Shown here: positions 37,127 to 46,617 of the stretch, piece by piece
Numbering within the stretch: the first letter of the stretch is position 1
How the letters are laid out: each line of letters starts with the position of its first letter
Assembly: GCA_900540855.1 (NCBI GenBank)
Contig: UQHK01000001.1
Location: 124,001-188,000 of the forward strand
Source: an uncultured Collinsella sp.
GTDB lineage: Bacteria; Actinomycetota; Coriobacteriia; Coriobacteriales; Coriobacteriaceae
Direction of reading: 5' to 3'
DNA length: 64,000 nt
Notes under the pieces: model-generated
What the model saw: the letters and a program-made list of their open reading frames with translations, nothing else
What the model was told of the DNA's origin: nothing
The model's database searches: none
Translations under genes and position numbers: made by a program

Positions 37127-37161
37127 AGCAGGCTGTGGGTTTTACTCACAGCCTGCTTTTT
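37127..37161 (+). terminator. intrinsic terminator after tsf
   Basis: AGCAGGCTGTG (37127-37137) pairs with CACAGCCTGCT (37147-37157), 9-nt loop, then TTTT. Confidence 0.9.
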
Positions 37162-37182
37162 CATGGCTCTTATCAGAGCCTT

Positions 37183-37191
37183 TGATATCAT
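37183..37191 (+). promoter_or_regulatory. extended -10 promoter before pyrH
   Basis: TGATATCAT (TG-N-TATCAT) 30 nt before pyrH; a GGCTC/GAGCC hairpin lies just upstream and no strong -35 is present. Confidence 0.45.
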
Positions 37192-37220
37192 ATTGAGAGT
37201 CTAATTAAAGGAGGATCGCT

Positions 37221-37943
37221 TTGTCCGACATCCGATATAAACGAGTGCTTCTTAAGCTTTCCGGCGAAGCGCTGATGGGCGACGGCCAATATGGCATCGA
37301 CCCCAAGGTTACCGATCATCTTGCCAAGCAGGTCAAGGAGCTGCTCGCCGTTGGCCATGAGGTCGGCGTCGTTGTCGGCGGCGGCAATATTTTCCGCGGC
37401 ATGGCAGGCGCTGCCGGTGGCATGGAGCGTGCTCAGGCCGACTACATGGGCATGCTCGCGACCGTTATGAACGCGCTCGCCCTGCAGGATGCTTTCGAGC
37501 ATAACGACGTTCCCTGCCGTGTGATGAGCGCTATCCAGATGAACGAGATCTGCGAGCCCTATATTCGCCGTCGCGCCATCAACCACCTTTCCAAGGGCAA
37601 CGTCGTTATTTTTGCCGCCGGTTCGGGCAATCCGTACTTTACGACCGACACCGCCGCGGCTCTTCGTGCGTGCGAGATCGGCGCCGAGATTCTGATTAAA
37701 GCCACCAAGGTTGACGGCATCTACGACAAGGATCCCGTCAAGTGCGCCGATGCCGTCCGTTTTGACAAGATTACCTATCACGAGGTTCTCGTTCGCGGTC
37801 TGCAGGTTATGGATTCCACAGCTACGGCCCTGTGCCAGGATAACCGTATGCCTATTTTGGTCCTCAACATCGATGGCGAGGACACCGTCAAGCGCGCGCT
37901 CGCGGGTGAGCCCGTCGGCACGCTCGTCTATCAGGAGGATTAA
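37221..37943 (+). CDS. pyrH: UMP kinase
   Basis: A 240-residue hexameric UMP kinase of the amino-acid kinase fold. Motifs: [13 protein letters not shown] at the start, [39 protein letters not shown], and [22 protein letters not shown] at 37221 has AAAGGAGG 6 nt upstream. It heads pyrH-frr-uppS-cdsA-dxr-rseP-ispG-proS, all with gaps of 0-40 nt. Confidence 0.98.
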   Translation: MSDIRYKRVLLKLSGEALMGDGQYGIDPKVTDHLAKQVKELLAVGHEVGVVVGGGNIFRGMAGAAGGMERAQADYMGMLATVMNALALQDAFEHNDVPCRVMSAIQMNEICEPYIRRRAINHLSKGNVVIFAAGSGNPYFTTDTAAALRACEIGAEILIKATKVDGIYDKDPVKCADAVRFDKITYHEVLVRGLQVMDSTATALCQDNRMPILVLNIDGEDTVKRALAGEPVGTLVYQED

Positions 37944-37945
37944 GC

Positions 37946-38482
37946 ATGGCAGAGAACATCACCGCCCATATGGACAAGTCGCTCGAGTCCCTCAAGCATA
38001 ACTTCTCCAAGGTCCGTACCGGTCGTGCCAACGCCAACATTCTGTCCGACATCACCGTCGATTATTACGGTGTCCCCACGCCGGTCACGCAGGTTGCCGC
38101 CGTCAAGACCCCCGAGGCTCACATGCTGCTCATCGAGCCGTGGGATAAGGCGCTCATCAATGCTATCGTCAAGGCCATCGGCGCTTCCGATCTGGGTATT
38201 ACCCCCAACTCCGATGGCACCGTCGTTCGTCTTCCGTTCCCGGCTCCCACTGAGGAGCGCCGTCGCGAGCTCGTCAAGGAGTGCCGCGAGTACGCCGAGC
38301 AGGCCAAGGTGTCTATCCGTAACATCCGTCGCGACTTCAACAACAAGCTCGAGCGCGATGAGGAGCTCACCGAGGACGACGTACGTCGCGAGCAGGCCAA
38401 GGTCCAGAAGCATACCGATGAGTATGTCGCCAAGGTCGAGGAGCTTCTGAAGGAAAAAGAAGCCGAGGTCATGGAGATCTAA
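37946..38482 (+). CDS. frr: ribosome recycling factor
   Basis: A 178-residue two-domain factor that splits post-termination ribosomes with EF-G. Family parts: MDKSLESLKHNFSKVRTGRANANIL, DYYGVPTPVTQVAAVKTPE, TPNSDGTVVRLPFPAPTEERRRELVK, and the C-terminal helix with VSIRNIRRDFNNKL. AGGAGG precedes ATG. Confidence 0.98.
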   Translation: MAENITAHMDKSLESLKHNFSKVRTGRANANILSDITVDYYGVPTPVTQVAAVKTPEAHMLLIEPWDKALINAIVKAIGASDLGITPNSDGTVVRLPFPAPTEERRRELVKECREYAEQAKVSIRNIRRDFNNKLERDEELTEDDVRREQAKVQKHTDEYVAKVEELLKEKEAEVMEI

Positions 38483-38483
38483 G

Positions 38484-39278
38484 GTGCAATACGACGAGCA
38501 TAAACTGGTCGAGTACTTTGCCGACGCCCCTGCGGGCGTCGGTTTTTCCGACCTTGACCTCAATAACATTCCGCACCATATCTCGTGCATCATGGACGGC
38601 AACGGTCGTTGGGCCACGTCGCGCGGTCTTGCACGCACCGAGGGCCACAAGGCGGGTATCGTCTCGCTGCGCGAGATCATTACCGCCTGCGTGCGCCTGG
38701 GCGTCGACGTGCTTTCGGCCTATGCATTTTCGACCGAAAACTGGAATCGACCGCAGCACGAAGTCAACGTTCTGATGCACCTGTTTGCCAAGACGTTTAT
38801 CGACGAGCTGCCGCTTCTGAAGCGCGAAAATGTGCGCGTAGTCTTTTTGGGTGACATTTCCGCGCTGCCCAAGAAGACTCGCGACGTTTTTGAGCGCGGT
38901 CTTGCCGAGTGCGCCGATCACACCGGTATGACGCTGGCGCTTGCCGTCAACTACGGCGCGCGTGCCGAGATTACCCGCGCTGTCCGTCAGATCGCATCCG
39001 ACGCTGCCGCCGGTAAGATCGATCCTGCCGCAATTGATGACGACATGGTGGCTTCCCACCTCTATACCGCCGGTCTTCCCGATCCCGAACTTGTGATTCG
39101 CACCTCTGGTGAGCTGCGCCTTTCGAACTATCTGCTGTGGCAGGTGGCTTATTCCGAATTCTACGTCACCGATACCTATTGGCCCGACTTTGATCGTTGG
39201 GGCCTTGTCGACGCCATTTTGGCCTATCAGGGCCGTGACCGTAGGTTTGGTGGACTGAGCAAGACCGAGGAGGCTTAA
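38484..39278 (+). CDS. uppS: isoprenyl transferase (undecaprenyl diphosphate synthase)
   Basis: A 264-residue cis-prenyltransferase that makes the C55 lipid carrier for wall synthesis. It has HISCIMDGNGRWATSRGLARTEGHKAG (catalytic Asp in DGNGRW), LSAYAFSTENWNRP, and RTSGELRLSNYLLWQVAYSEFYVTDTYWPD. GTG at 38484 starts one base after the frr stop. It is followed by cdsA after 2 nt. Confidence 0.97.
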   Translation: MQYDEHKLVEYFADAPAGVGFSDLDLNNIPHHISCIMDGNGRWATSRGLARTEGHKAGIVSLREIITACVRLGVDVLSAYAFSTENWNRPQHEVNVLMHLFAKTFIDELPLLKRENVRVVFLGDISALPKKTRDVFERGLAECADHTGMTLALAVNYGARAEITRAVRQIASDAAAGKIDPAAIDDDMVASHLYTAGLPDPELVIRTSGELRLSNYLLWQVAYSEFYVTDTYWPDFDRWGLVDAILAYQGRDRRFGGLSKTEEA

Positions 39279-39280
39279 TC

Positions 39281-40195
39281 GTGTCCGATCGTCCCAAGGC
39301 ATCTGCTCCCAAGACGCCAGTTTCCGCGGCGCCTGCGCGCAAGGCTGCCGCTGCGGGAGCACCTGCAGCGAAGAGCGGCACCGGTTCGTGGCTGGCGGGC
39401 TTTATTACCCGTGCCGCCGCCGGTATCGTCTACGCCGTTGTCTTTATCCTGTGCCTGGTTTTGGGTATCGTGCCCACGGCCATCTTTGTTTCTGTCATGA
39501 GCGGTCTGTGCTGCTATGAGTTTTTCCGTATGACAAGGCTCGATGGCAAGATGGCTAACGAACGCATGGGTATCGCTGCCGCCGTACTCTTTCCGCTGTC
39601 GGCGTTGGGCGATTCGATGTTGCTGAATGCCCTGCTTTTTGCCTTGATGCTCGCTGTGGGCATTTGGTATGTCTGGTCGCCGCGTACCCGCATCTCTGAT
39701 GTGGCCGTGACGCTCATGGGTCCCATCTACACTGGCTTTATGCTGTCGGCTATCGTGCTGCTGCGCGATGCCGTGCCCGGTTTTGCCGGCGCCCTGCTTT
39801 CAGTGGGCGTTTGCGCGTCCCTTTGGGTCTCCGATTCGTTTGCCTACATCGTGGGCAGCCGTATCGGCAAGCACAAGATGGTTCCCAAGATCTCCCCCAA
39901 AAAGAGCTGGGAGGGGTTTGCCGGCGGCATCTTGGGCTCGGTTTTGATTTGGCTCATCCTGTGGGCGACGCACTTCTACAAGCTCAGCCTGCCCTATGCG
40001 CTGCTGTGCGGCGTGGTCGTGTCCATTCTGGGCGTTATCGGCGACCTTATCGAGTCGCGCATCAAGCGCGGTGTGGGCGTCAAAGATTCCGGCAACCTTA
40101 TCCCGGGCCACGGCGGAATGCTCGATCGTAGCGATTCGCTTATCTTCGGCTGCATCACCGCGCAGCTGTTGCTGATGATCGGAGGCGTGCTGTAA
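39281..40195 (+). CDS. cdsA: phosphatidate cytidylyltransferase
   Basis: A 304-residue polytopic enzyme that makes CDP-diacylglycerol. About eight hydrophobic segments can be traced. The CdsA signature lies in the C-terminal part: VSDSFAYIVGSRIGKHKM, then SRIKRGVGVKDSGNLIPGHGG with the D-R that follows. The first ~40 residues are Ala/Lys/Ser-rich and cytoplasmic. GTG at 39281. The stop overlaps the dxr ATG (TAATG). Confidence 0.95.
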   Translation: MSDRPKASAPKTPVSAAPARKAAAAGAPAAKSGTGSWLAGFITRAAAGIVYAVVFILCLVLGIVPTAIFVSVMSGLCCYEFFRMTRLDGKMANERMGIAAAVLFPLSALGDSMLLNALLFALMLAVGIWYVWSPRTRISDVAVTLMGPIYTGFMLSAIVLLRDAVPGFAGALLSVGVCASLWVSDSFAYIVGSRIGKHKMVPKISPKKSWEGFAGGILGSVLIWLILWATHFYKLSLPYALLCGVVVSILGVIGDLIESRIKRGVGVKDSGNLIPGHGGMLDRSDSLIFGCITAQLLLMIGGVL

Positions 40196-41382
40196 TGTCC
40201 TTCCAGACGACGTATGGCCCCGATGGACGCCTTCGCGTTGCCATCCTGGGTTGTACGGGCTCTATCGGCACCCAGGCGCTCGATGTGTGCCGCCAGCATG
40301 CCGATCGCCTGCAGGTGACGGCGCTGTCCGTTAACTCCAGTACCTCCGAGCTCGTTGCCGCTGCCCGCGAGTTCTCGGTTCCGGCGGTTGCCGTGGCCGA
40401 TGTCGATCATGGCGATGACGCCGTGCTGCAGGAGTTGCCCGAGGGGACGAAGCTCGGCGTTGGCGCGCAGGCGGTTTGCGAGCTCGCGCATCGCGACGAT
40501 GTCGACTGCGTGCTTGTCGCTATTGTGGGCGCCGCCGGTCTCGAGGCGAGCCATGCGGCCTTGACCTCGAATAAGCGCCTTGCCCTTGCCAACAAGGAGT
40601 CCCTCGTCGTCGGTGGCGACTTGCTTATGCCGTTGGCACAACCGGGCCAGCTTATTCCGGTCGACTCTGAGCATTCCGCCATCTACCAGTGCTATCTGGG
40701 GGAGAACCCGCGCGAGGCCCACTGCATTTGGCTCACCTGCTCGGGCGGTCCGTTCTTTGGCCGCACGCGCGACGAGCTCGATCGCGTGACGCGTGCCGAT
40801 GCCCTCGCGCATCCCACGTGGGCCATGGGTGCCAAGATTACCATTGACTCCGCCACCCTCATGAACAAGGGTCTGGAGCGCATTGAGGCCATGCATCTGT
40901 TTAACTGCGACCTCGATTTCATTAACGTGGTCGTGCAGCGTCAGTCCAAGATTCACTCTATGGTCGAGTTCGCCGACGGCTCCGTGATGGCGCATCTCGG
41001 TGCATCCGACATGCGTATTCCCATCCAGTTCGCGTTCTCGTATCCCGAGCGTTGGGATACTCCGGCGCCTCGTATCGATTTCCGCGAGCTGGGGCAGCTC
41101 ACGTTTGATGCTGCCGACATGGATACCTTCCGCTGTCTGGCACTGGCCGAGCGTGCCGGCAAGACGGGTGGCACCATGCCGTGCGTGCTCAATGCCGCCA
41201 ACGAGGTCGCCGTCGATGCCTTCCTGCACGATGGCTGCAGCTTTACCGATATCGATCGCATTGTGGAATCCTGCATGGACGCCCACGATATGCAGGTGGT
41301 CGATTCGTTTGAGCAGCTTCGCGACATCGATGCGTGGGCGCGTGAAAAGGCTGCGCAGGTGCTCGCCGCAACTCGTTCCTAA
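40195..41382 (+). CDS. dxr: 1-deoxy-D-xylulose-5-phosphate reductoisomerase
   Basis: A 395-residue NADPH enzyme that makes MEP, the second step of the non-mevalonate isoprenoid pathway. The NADPH motif VAILGCTGSIGTQALDVCRQ is near residue 13. Further motifs: LALANKESLVVGGD, VDSEHSAIYQCYLG, and CSGGPFFGRTRDELD with MGAKITIDSATLMNKGLERIEAMHLF for the metal and substrate site. It pairs with ispG two genes on. Confidence 0.97.
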   Translation: MSFQTTYGPDGRLRVAILGCTGSIGTQALDVCRQHADRLQVTALSVNSSTSELVAAAREFSVPAVAVADVDHGDDAVLQELPEGTKLGVGAQAVCELAHRDDVDCVLVAIVGAAGLEASHAALTSNKRLALANKESLVVGGDLLMPLAQPGQLIPVDSEHSAIYQCYLGENPREAHCIWLTCSGGPFFGRTRDELDRVTRADALAHPTWAMGAKITIDSATLMNKGLERIEAMHLFNCDLDFINVVVQRQSKIHSMVEFADGSVMAHLGASDMRIPIQFAFSYPERWDTPAPRIDFRELGQLTFDAADMDTFRCLALAERAGKTGGTMPCVLNAANEVAVDAFLHDGCSFTDIDRIVESCMDAHDMQVVDSFEQLRDIDAWAREKAAQVLAATRS

Positions 41383-41407
41383 CCCATAAGGATTGCTTTT
41401 TCGTTTT

Positions 41408-42769
41408 ATGGATACTGTTCTGAGCGTTCTCTCATCGGTCTTTTGGGGCCTGCTGATGCTTTCCGTCCTCGTGTTTTTGCACGAGGGCGGCCACTTTTTG
41501 GCGGCGCGTGCCTGCGGCGTCCGTGTGACCGAGTTCTTTTTGGGTCTGCCGTGCCGCTTTGACATCCATTACACGTCGCGTCGCATTGGAACCAAGTTTG
41601 GCGTGACCCCGCTGCTGCTGGGTGGCTACGCTGCCATCTGCGGTATGGATCCGACCGACGTCTCGTGTGCCGATCGCGTGCTCGCGGCCATCTATCGCCA
41701 CGGCCGGGTGACGGTGGCCGATCTTGCCGTCGAGCTCGAGCTGTCCGAGGAGGATGTGCTCGAGGCCTGTGCTTTGCTGTTGGGCTGGGGCTCTATCGCT
41801 CCCTGGTATGAAGAAGGGGAAAAGCCTTCGCCCAGCTACTATCCCACCAAGTACCAGACTCTGCCGCGTGACGCGGCGGGTTATACCACCTTTGACGGCC
41901 GTCGGTTCGATCGCGGGCATGCGACTGCCGAGGGCGATGTATGGGAACTGCCGTGCGACGAGGCCGAATTCCTTGCGCGCGAGCGCTCGCACACCTATTT
42001 GGGCCAGGGCTTTGTCAAGCGTGCCTTTATGCTGCTTGCGGGCATTATCGTCAATATCCTGACGGGTTTTTTGCTCCTTATGAGCATCTATTCCATCGCA
42101 GGTGTCACCGTGCCGGTGGATACCAATGTGATTGGCCAGGTTGACGAAGGCTCGATTGCCGCCTCGGCGGGAATCGAGGGCGGCGACGCGATTCTTTCGG
42201 TCGACGGAGTATCGTGCTCTACCTGGATGGACGTTTACGATGCCATCGGCAAGGCTGCCGGTAAGGACGATATCGCCATTGAGTACGAGCGTGACGGCAA
42301 GCAGCATTCGACCACGGTTGCGCTCAAAGAGGACGATCGCCTAGGTGTGTATGCCTCTACGCAGGTGGTCCGTTTAGACCCCATCACGTCGGCTCGCCTG
42401 TCGTTCTCCTATGTTGTGCAGACAGCGGAGGGCGTGATGCGCCTGCTCCAGCCGCAGCATACGATGGAGATTCTCGATCAGTCCTCTTCGATCGTGGGTA
42501 TTAGCGTTATGTCCTCACAGGCTGCTGCTGCCGGCCCTGCCACGTTCCTTTCGTTTGCCGCCCTCATTTCATTCTCGCTTGGCTTTATGAACCTGCTGCC
42601 CATCCCGCCACTCGATGGCGGCAAGCTAGTCATCGAGATCATTCAGAAGATTGCGGGCCGCGAGCTTCCGCTCAAGGTCCAGACGATTGTGAGCTATGTG
42701 GGCATCGCGCTCTTTGCGCTGCTGTTTGTCTATATGCTTCGTTCCGACATCCTTCGATTTATTTTGTAG
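41408..42769 (+). CDS. rseP: RseP-type site-2 protease with an inserted winged-helix-like domain
   Basis: A 453-residue intramembrane zinc metalloprotease. The first helix holds the zinc site H25EGGH29, and FMNLLPIPPLDGGK near the C-terminus gives the third zinc ligand (Asp of LDG). A PDZ domain is at about residues 235-300 (VIGQVDEGSIAASAGIEGGDAILSVDG). Between GGYAAICGM (residue ~72) and KRAFMLLAGIIVNI (residue ~199) there are about 100 more residues than in typical RseP; the part CADRVLAAIYRHG...LELSEEDVLEACALLLGWG looks like a winged helix. ATG 41408 sits 15 nt after AAGGA; TTG 41393 is an alternative but too near that site. Confidence 0.9.
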   Translation: MDTVLSVLSSVFWGLLMLSVLVFLHEGGHFLAARACGVRVTEFFLGLPCRFDIHYTSRRIGTKFGVTPLLLGGYAAICGMDPTDVSCADRVLAAIYRHGRVTVADLAVELELSEEDVLEACALLLGWGSIAPWYEEGEKPSPSYYPTKYQTLPRDAAGYTTFDGRRFDRGHATAEGDVWELPCDEAEFLARERSHTYLGQGFVKRAFMLLAGIIVNILTGFLLLMSIYSIAGVTVPVDTNVIGQVDEGSIAASAGIEGGDAILSVDGVSCSTWMDVYDAIGKAAGKDDIAIEYERDGKQHSTTVALKEDDRLGVYASTQVVRLDPITSARLSFSYVVQTAEGVMRLLQPQHTMEILDQSSSIVGISVMSSQAAAAGPATFLSFAALISFSLGFMNLLPIPPLDGGKLVIEIIQKIAGRELPLKVQTIVSYVGIALFALLFVYMLRSDILRFIL

Positions 42770-42782
42770 GGGAGTGTTTGGA

Positions 42783-43865
42783 TTGTCTTTATCCCATCCT
42801 TTGCCTCGCGAGCTGACGCGCCCCGTGCATGTGGGCGGCGTGCAGATCGGTGGCGGCGCGCCGGTGGTGGTCCAATCTATGACCTGCACCGATACCGCTG
42901 ATGCCCAGGCAACGCTTGCGCAAGTGTGCGCGTTGGCGCAGGCTGGCTGCGATATCGTGCGCGTGAGCGTGCCTACCGAGGCTGCGCTCGAGGGCTTTCG
43001 CACGATTTGTGCCGAGTCTCCGGTACCAATCGTCGCCGATATCCATTTTAACCATAAGCTTGCCATTGGCGCTGTCGAGGCTGGTGCCTCTAAGCTGCGC
43101 ATCAACCCCGGCAATATCGGCGATTGGGCTAAGGTCGATGCCGTCATCGATGCCGCGGGTGCCGCGGGCTGCGCGATTCGCATTGGCGTGAACGCGGGCT
43201 CGCTTGAGCAAGATATTGCCGAGCGCGACGACCTCACGCAGCCCGAAAAGCTCGTGATGTCGAGCGATCGCTTTGTGCGGCACTTTGAGGACCGTGGGTT
43301 TACCAACATCGTGCTATCCGCCAAGGCCCATAGCGTACAGACGACACTTGATACCTATCGCGCCCTGTCGCGCGAGATACCGCATGTTCCGCTCCACCTG
43401 GGCGTGACGGAGGCGGGAACCAAGCTTCAGGGCACCATCAAGAGCTCTGTAGGCTTGGGTATCTTGCTTTCCGAAGGCATCGGTGACACCATGCGTGTGT
43501 CGCTCACGGCCGATCCGGTTGAGGAGCCGCCGGTCGCCTGGGGAATTCTACAGTCGCTGGGCCTGCGTCGCCGTGGTCCCGAGATTGTCTCGTGCCCCAC
43601 GTGCGCCCGCTGCCAGGTTAACCTGATTCCCATCGCCGAGGAGGTCACCGAGCGGCTTAAGAACTATTCCGCGCCGCTTTCGATCGCCGTGATGGGATGT
43701 GCGGTCAACGGCCCCGGAGAGGCATCTGACGCCGACCTGGGTGTTGCCTGCGGACGTGGTCAGGGCCTGCTCTTTTCGCATGGCCAGATCATTGGTAAAG
43801 TAGCTGAGGATCAAATTGTCGACGCGCTTATGGCCGAGGTCGACAAACTTATTGAGGAGAAATAA
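42783..43865 (+). CDS. ispG: 4-hydroxy-3-methylbut-2-en-1-yl diphosphate synthase
   Basis: A 360-residue [4Fe-4S] enzyme that reduces MEcPP to HMBPP. The TIM-barrel part begins VQIGGGAPVVVQSMTCTDTADAQATLAQ. The cluster-binding C-terminal domain has SCPTCARCQVNL (CxxC) with the third Cys and Glu in AVMGCAVNGPGEASDADLG. The TTG at 42783 has AGGGGAG 8 nt upstream; the open frame further upstream lies inside rseP and is not family sequence. Confidence 0.97.
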   Translation: MSLSHPLPRELTRPVHVGGVQIGGGAPVVVQSMTCTDTADAQATLAQVCALAQAGCDIVRVSVPTEAALEGFRTICAESPVPIVADIHFNHKLAIGAVEAGASKLRINPGNIGDWAKVDAVIDAAGAAGCAIRIGVNAGSLEQDIAERDDLTQPEKLVMSSDRFVRHFEDRGFTNIVLSAKAHSVQTTLDTYRALSREIPHVPLHLGVTEAGTKLQGTIKSSVGLGILLSEGIGDTMRVSLTADPVEEPPVAWGILQSLGLRRRGPEIVSCPTCARCQVNLIPIAEEVTERLKNYSAPLSIAVMGCAVNGPGEASDADLGVACGRGQGLLFSHGQIIGKVAEDQIVDALMAEVDKLIEEK

Positions 43866-45587
<1,722 letters not shown>

Positions 45588-45617
45588 TCGACGATTTCGC
45601 TTGTAGTTCGATATACG

Positions 45618-45666
45618 GGACGGCCCCACATTTCTCCAGATCGGGGAGATGTGGGGCCGTCCTTTT
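45618..45666 (+). terminator. very strong terminator after proS
   Basis: A 20-bp stem (45618-45637 with 45643-45662, two G-T pairs), 5-nt loop, then TTTT. It ends the pyrH-proS operon. Confidence 0.92.
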
Positions 45667-45695
45667 ATCTTGTGGCATCCTCGATATCTAAAAGG

Positions 45696-45729
45696 AAAAC
45701 CCCACAGCCCATATGAGCTGCGGGGTTTT
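45696..45729. terminator. bidirectional terminator between proS and the phosphotransferase gene
   Basis: AAAACCCC-a-CAGC (45696-45708) pairs with GCTG-c-GGGGTTTT (45717-45729). Both strands have a T-run after the stem, so it can serve the - strand adhE/phosphotransferase transcript. Confidence 0.8.
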
Positions 45730-45764
45730 CTTGTGCCTCCGATGCGAAATAAATCGCTCAGATA

Positions 45765-46529
45765 TTACTGATAATCGACGACGTCGATCCAGTTCTTCAG
45801 GAACTCATCGTTCACGTTGCGCTTACGAGCGAGCTCGGAAGCGGCGACGATGCTCGTCCACTGACGCACGACCTGCATGGGCATGTCAGCGCGGTCGCAG
45901 TAGAGCTCCAGGTAGGCCTCAGCCTGATCCTTGCTGTTGAGGGCGAAGAGCAGGTAGGTGGTGGCAACGTCGGCAGCAGGGGAGCCCTGGGTGGCGTGTG
46001 CCCAGTCGCACACATAGAGCTGGCCGTCGTCGCCGACGATGACGTTGGAGGGGTTGAAGTCGCCGTGGCAGACCTTGAACTCCTTGGTCATGCCGTCCAG
46101 ACGCTCCTGAAGGTTGTAGCGCGTGGTGGCATTGAGCTGATCAAGGCTGTCGATCATGCGGGCGAACTTGTCGCGCTGACGGTTGAGCAGCGGGGAGGTG
46201 TAGCCGTGGATCTCGATCTGGAGGTCGACGAACATCTCGAGATACTCACCAAAGCGCTGGGGCTCGGCAGTCATCTTCTCGGCAAGGGTGGTGCCCGGAA
46301 CCTTCTCGGTCACGAGCGCCCAGCCGTTGGCGTTCTCGAGCTGGGAAACCTCGAGAGCCTTGGGGCTGCGGATGCCGCACTCATTGATGCGGGCAAGATT
46401 CAAAGCCTCGTTGAACACGTCGGAGACAGGCTTGGTCTCGTTAAAGACCTTGACGATCTTGTCGCCCAGGTCGTAAACGACCTTGTTGCCACGGCGGACG
46501 AGCTCGGTCTTGGAATCGGGTAGCAGCAT
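45765..46529 (-). CDS. APH/choline-kinase-like phosphotransferase
   Basis: A 254-residue small-molecule kinase-like protein. The N-lobe has NKVVYDLGDKIVKVFNE (Lys of the ATP site) and a Glu in the following helix region. The catalytic loop is VCHGDFNPSNVIVGDDG (HGD-x-x-x-x-N), and the metal Asp is in YVCDWAHATQGSPAADVA, DWA replacing DFG/DLE. The substrate (aminoglycoside, choline, sugar, or protein) cannot be told. It lies 88 nt downstream of adhE on the same strand, so it may be co-transcribed; a hairpin lies between. It has AGGAT before ATG on the - strand. Confidence 0.85.
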   Translation of the reverse strand: MLLPDSKTELVRRGNKVVYDLGDKIVKVFNETKPVSDVFNEALNLARINECGIRSPKALEVSQLENANGWALVTEKVPGTTLAEKMTAEPQRFGEYLEMFVDLQIEIHGYTSPLLNRQRDKFARMIDSLDQLNATTRYNLQERLDGMTKEFKVCHGDFNPSNVIVGDDGQLYVCDWAHATQGSPAADVATTYLLFALNSKDQAEAYLELYCDRADMPMQVVRQWTSIVAASELARKRNVNDEFLKNWIDVVDYQ

Positions 46530-46560
46530 GGTTGCATCCTTTCAACGATGCGATAGAAGC

Positions 46561-46601
46561 GACGGCGGGGGTGTGTGAAACACCCGTGCACCCCCGCCGT
46601 T
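46561..46601 (-). other. GC-rich hairpin between adhE and the phosphotransferase gene
   Basis: ACGGCGGGGGTG (46562-46573) pairs with CACCCCCGCCGT (46589-46600). No T-run follows on either strand, so it looks like an RNA-processing or stability structure more than a terminator. Confidence 0.55.
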
Positions 46602-46617
46602 AAAAACCGTGCTAAAA

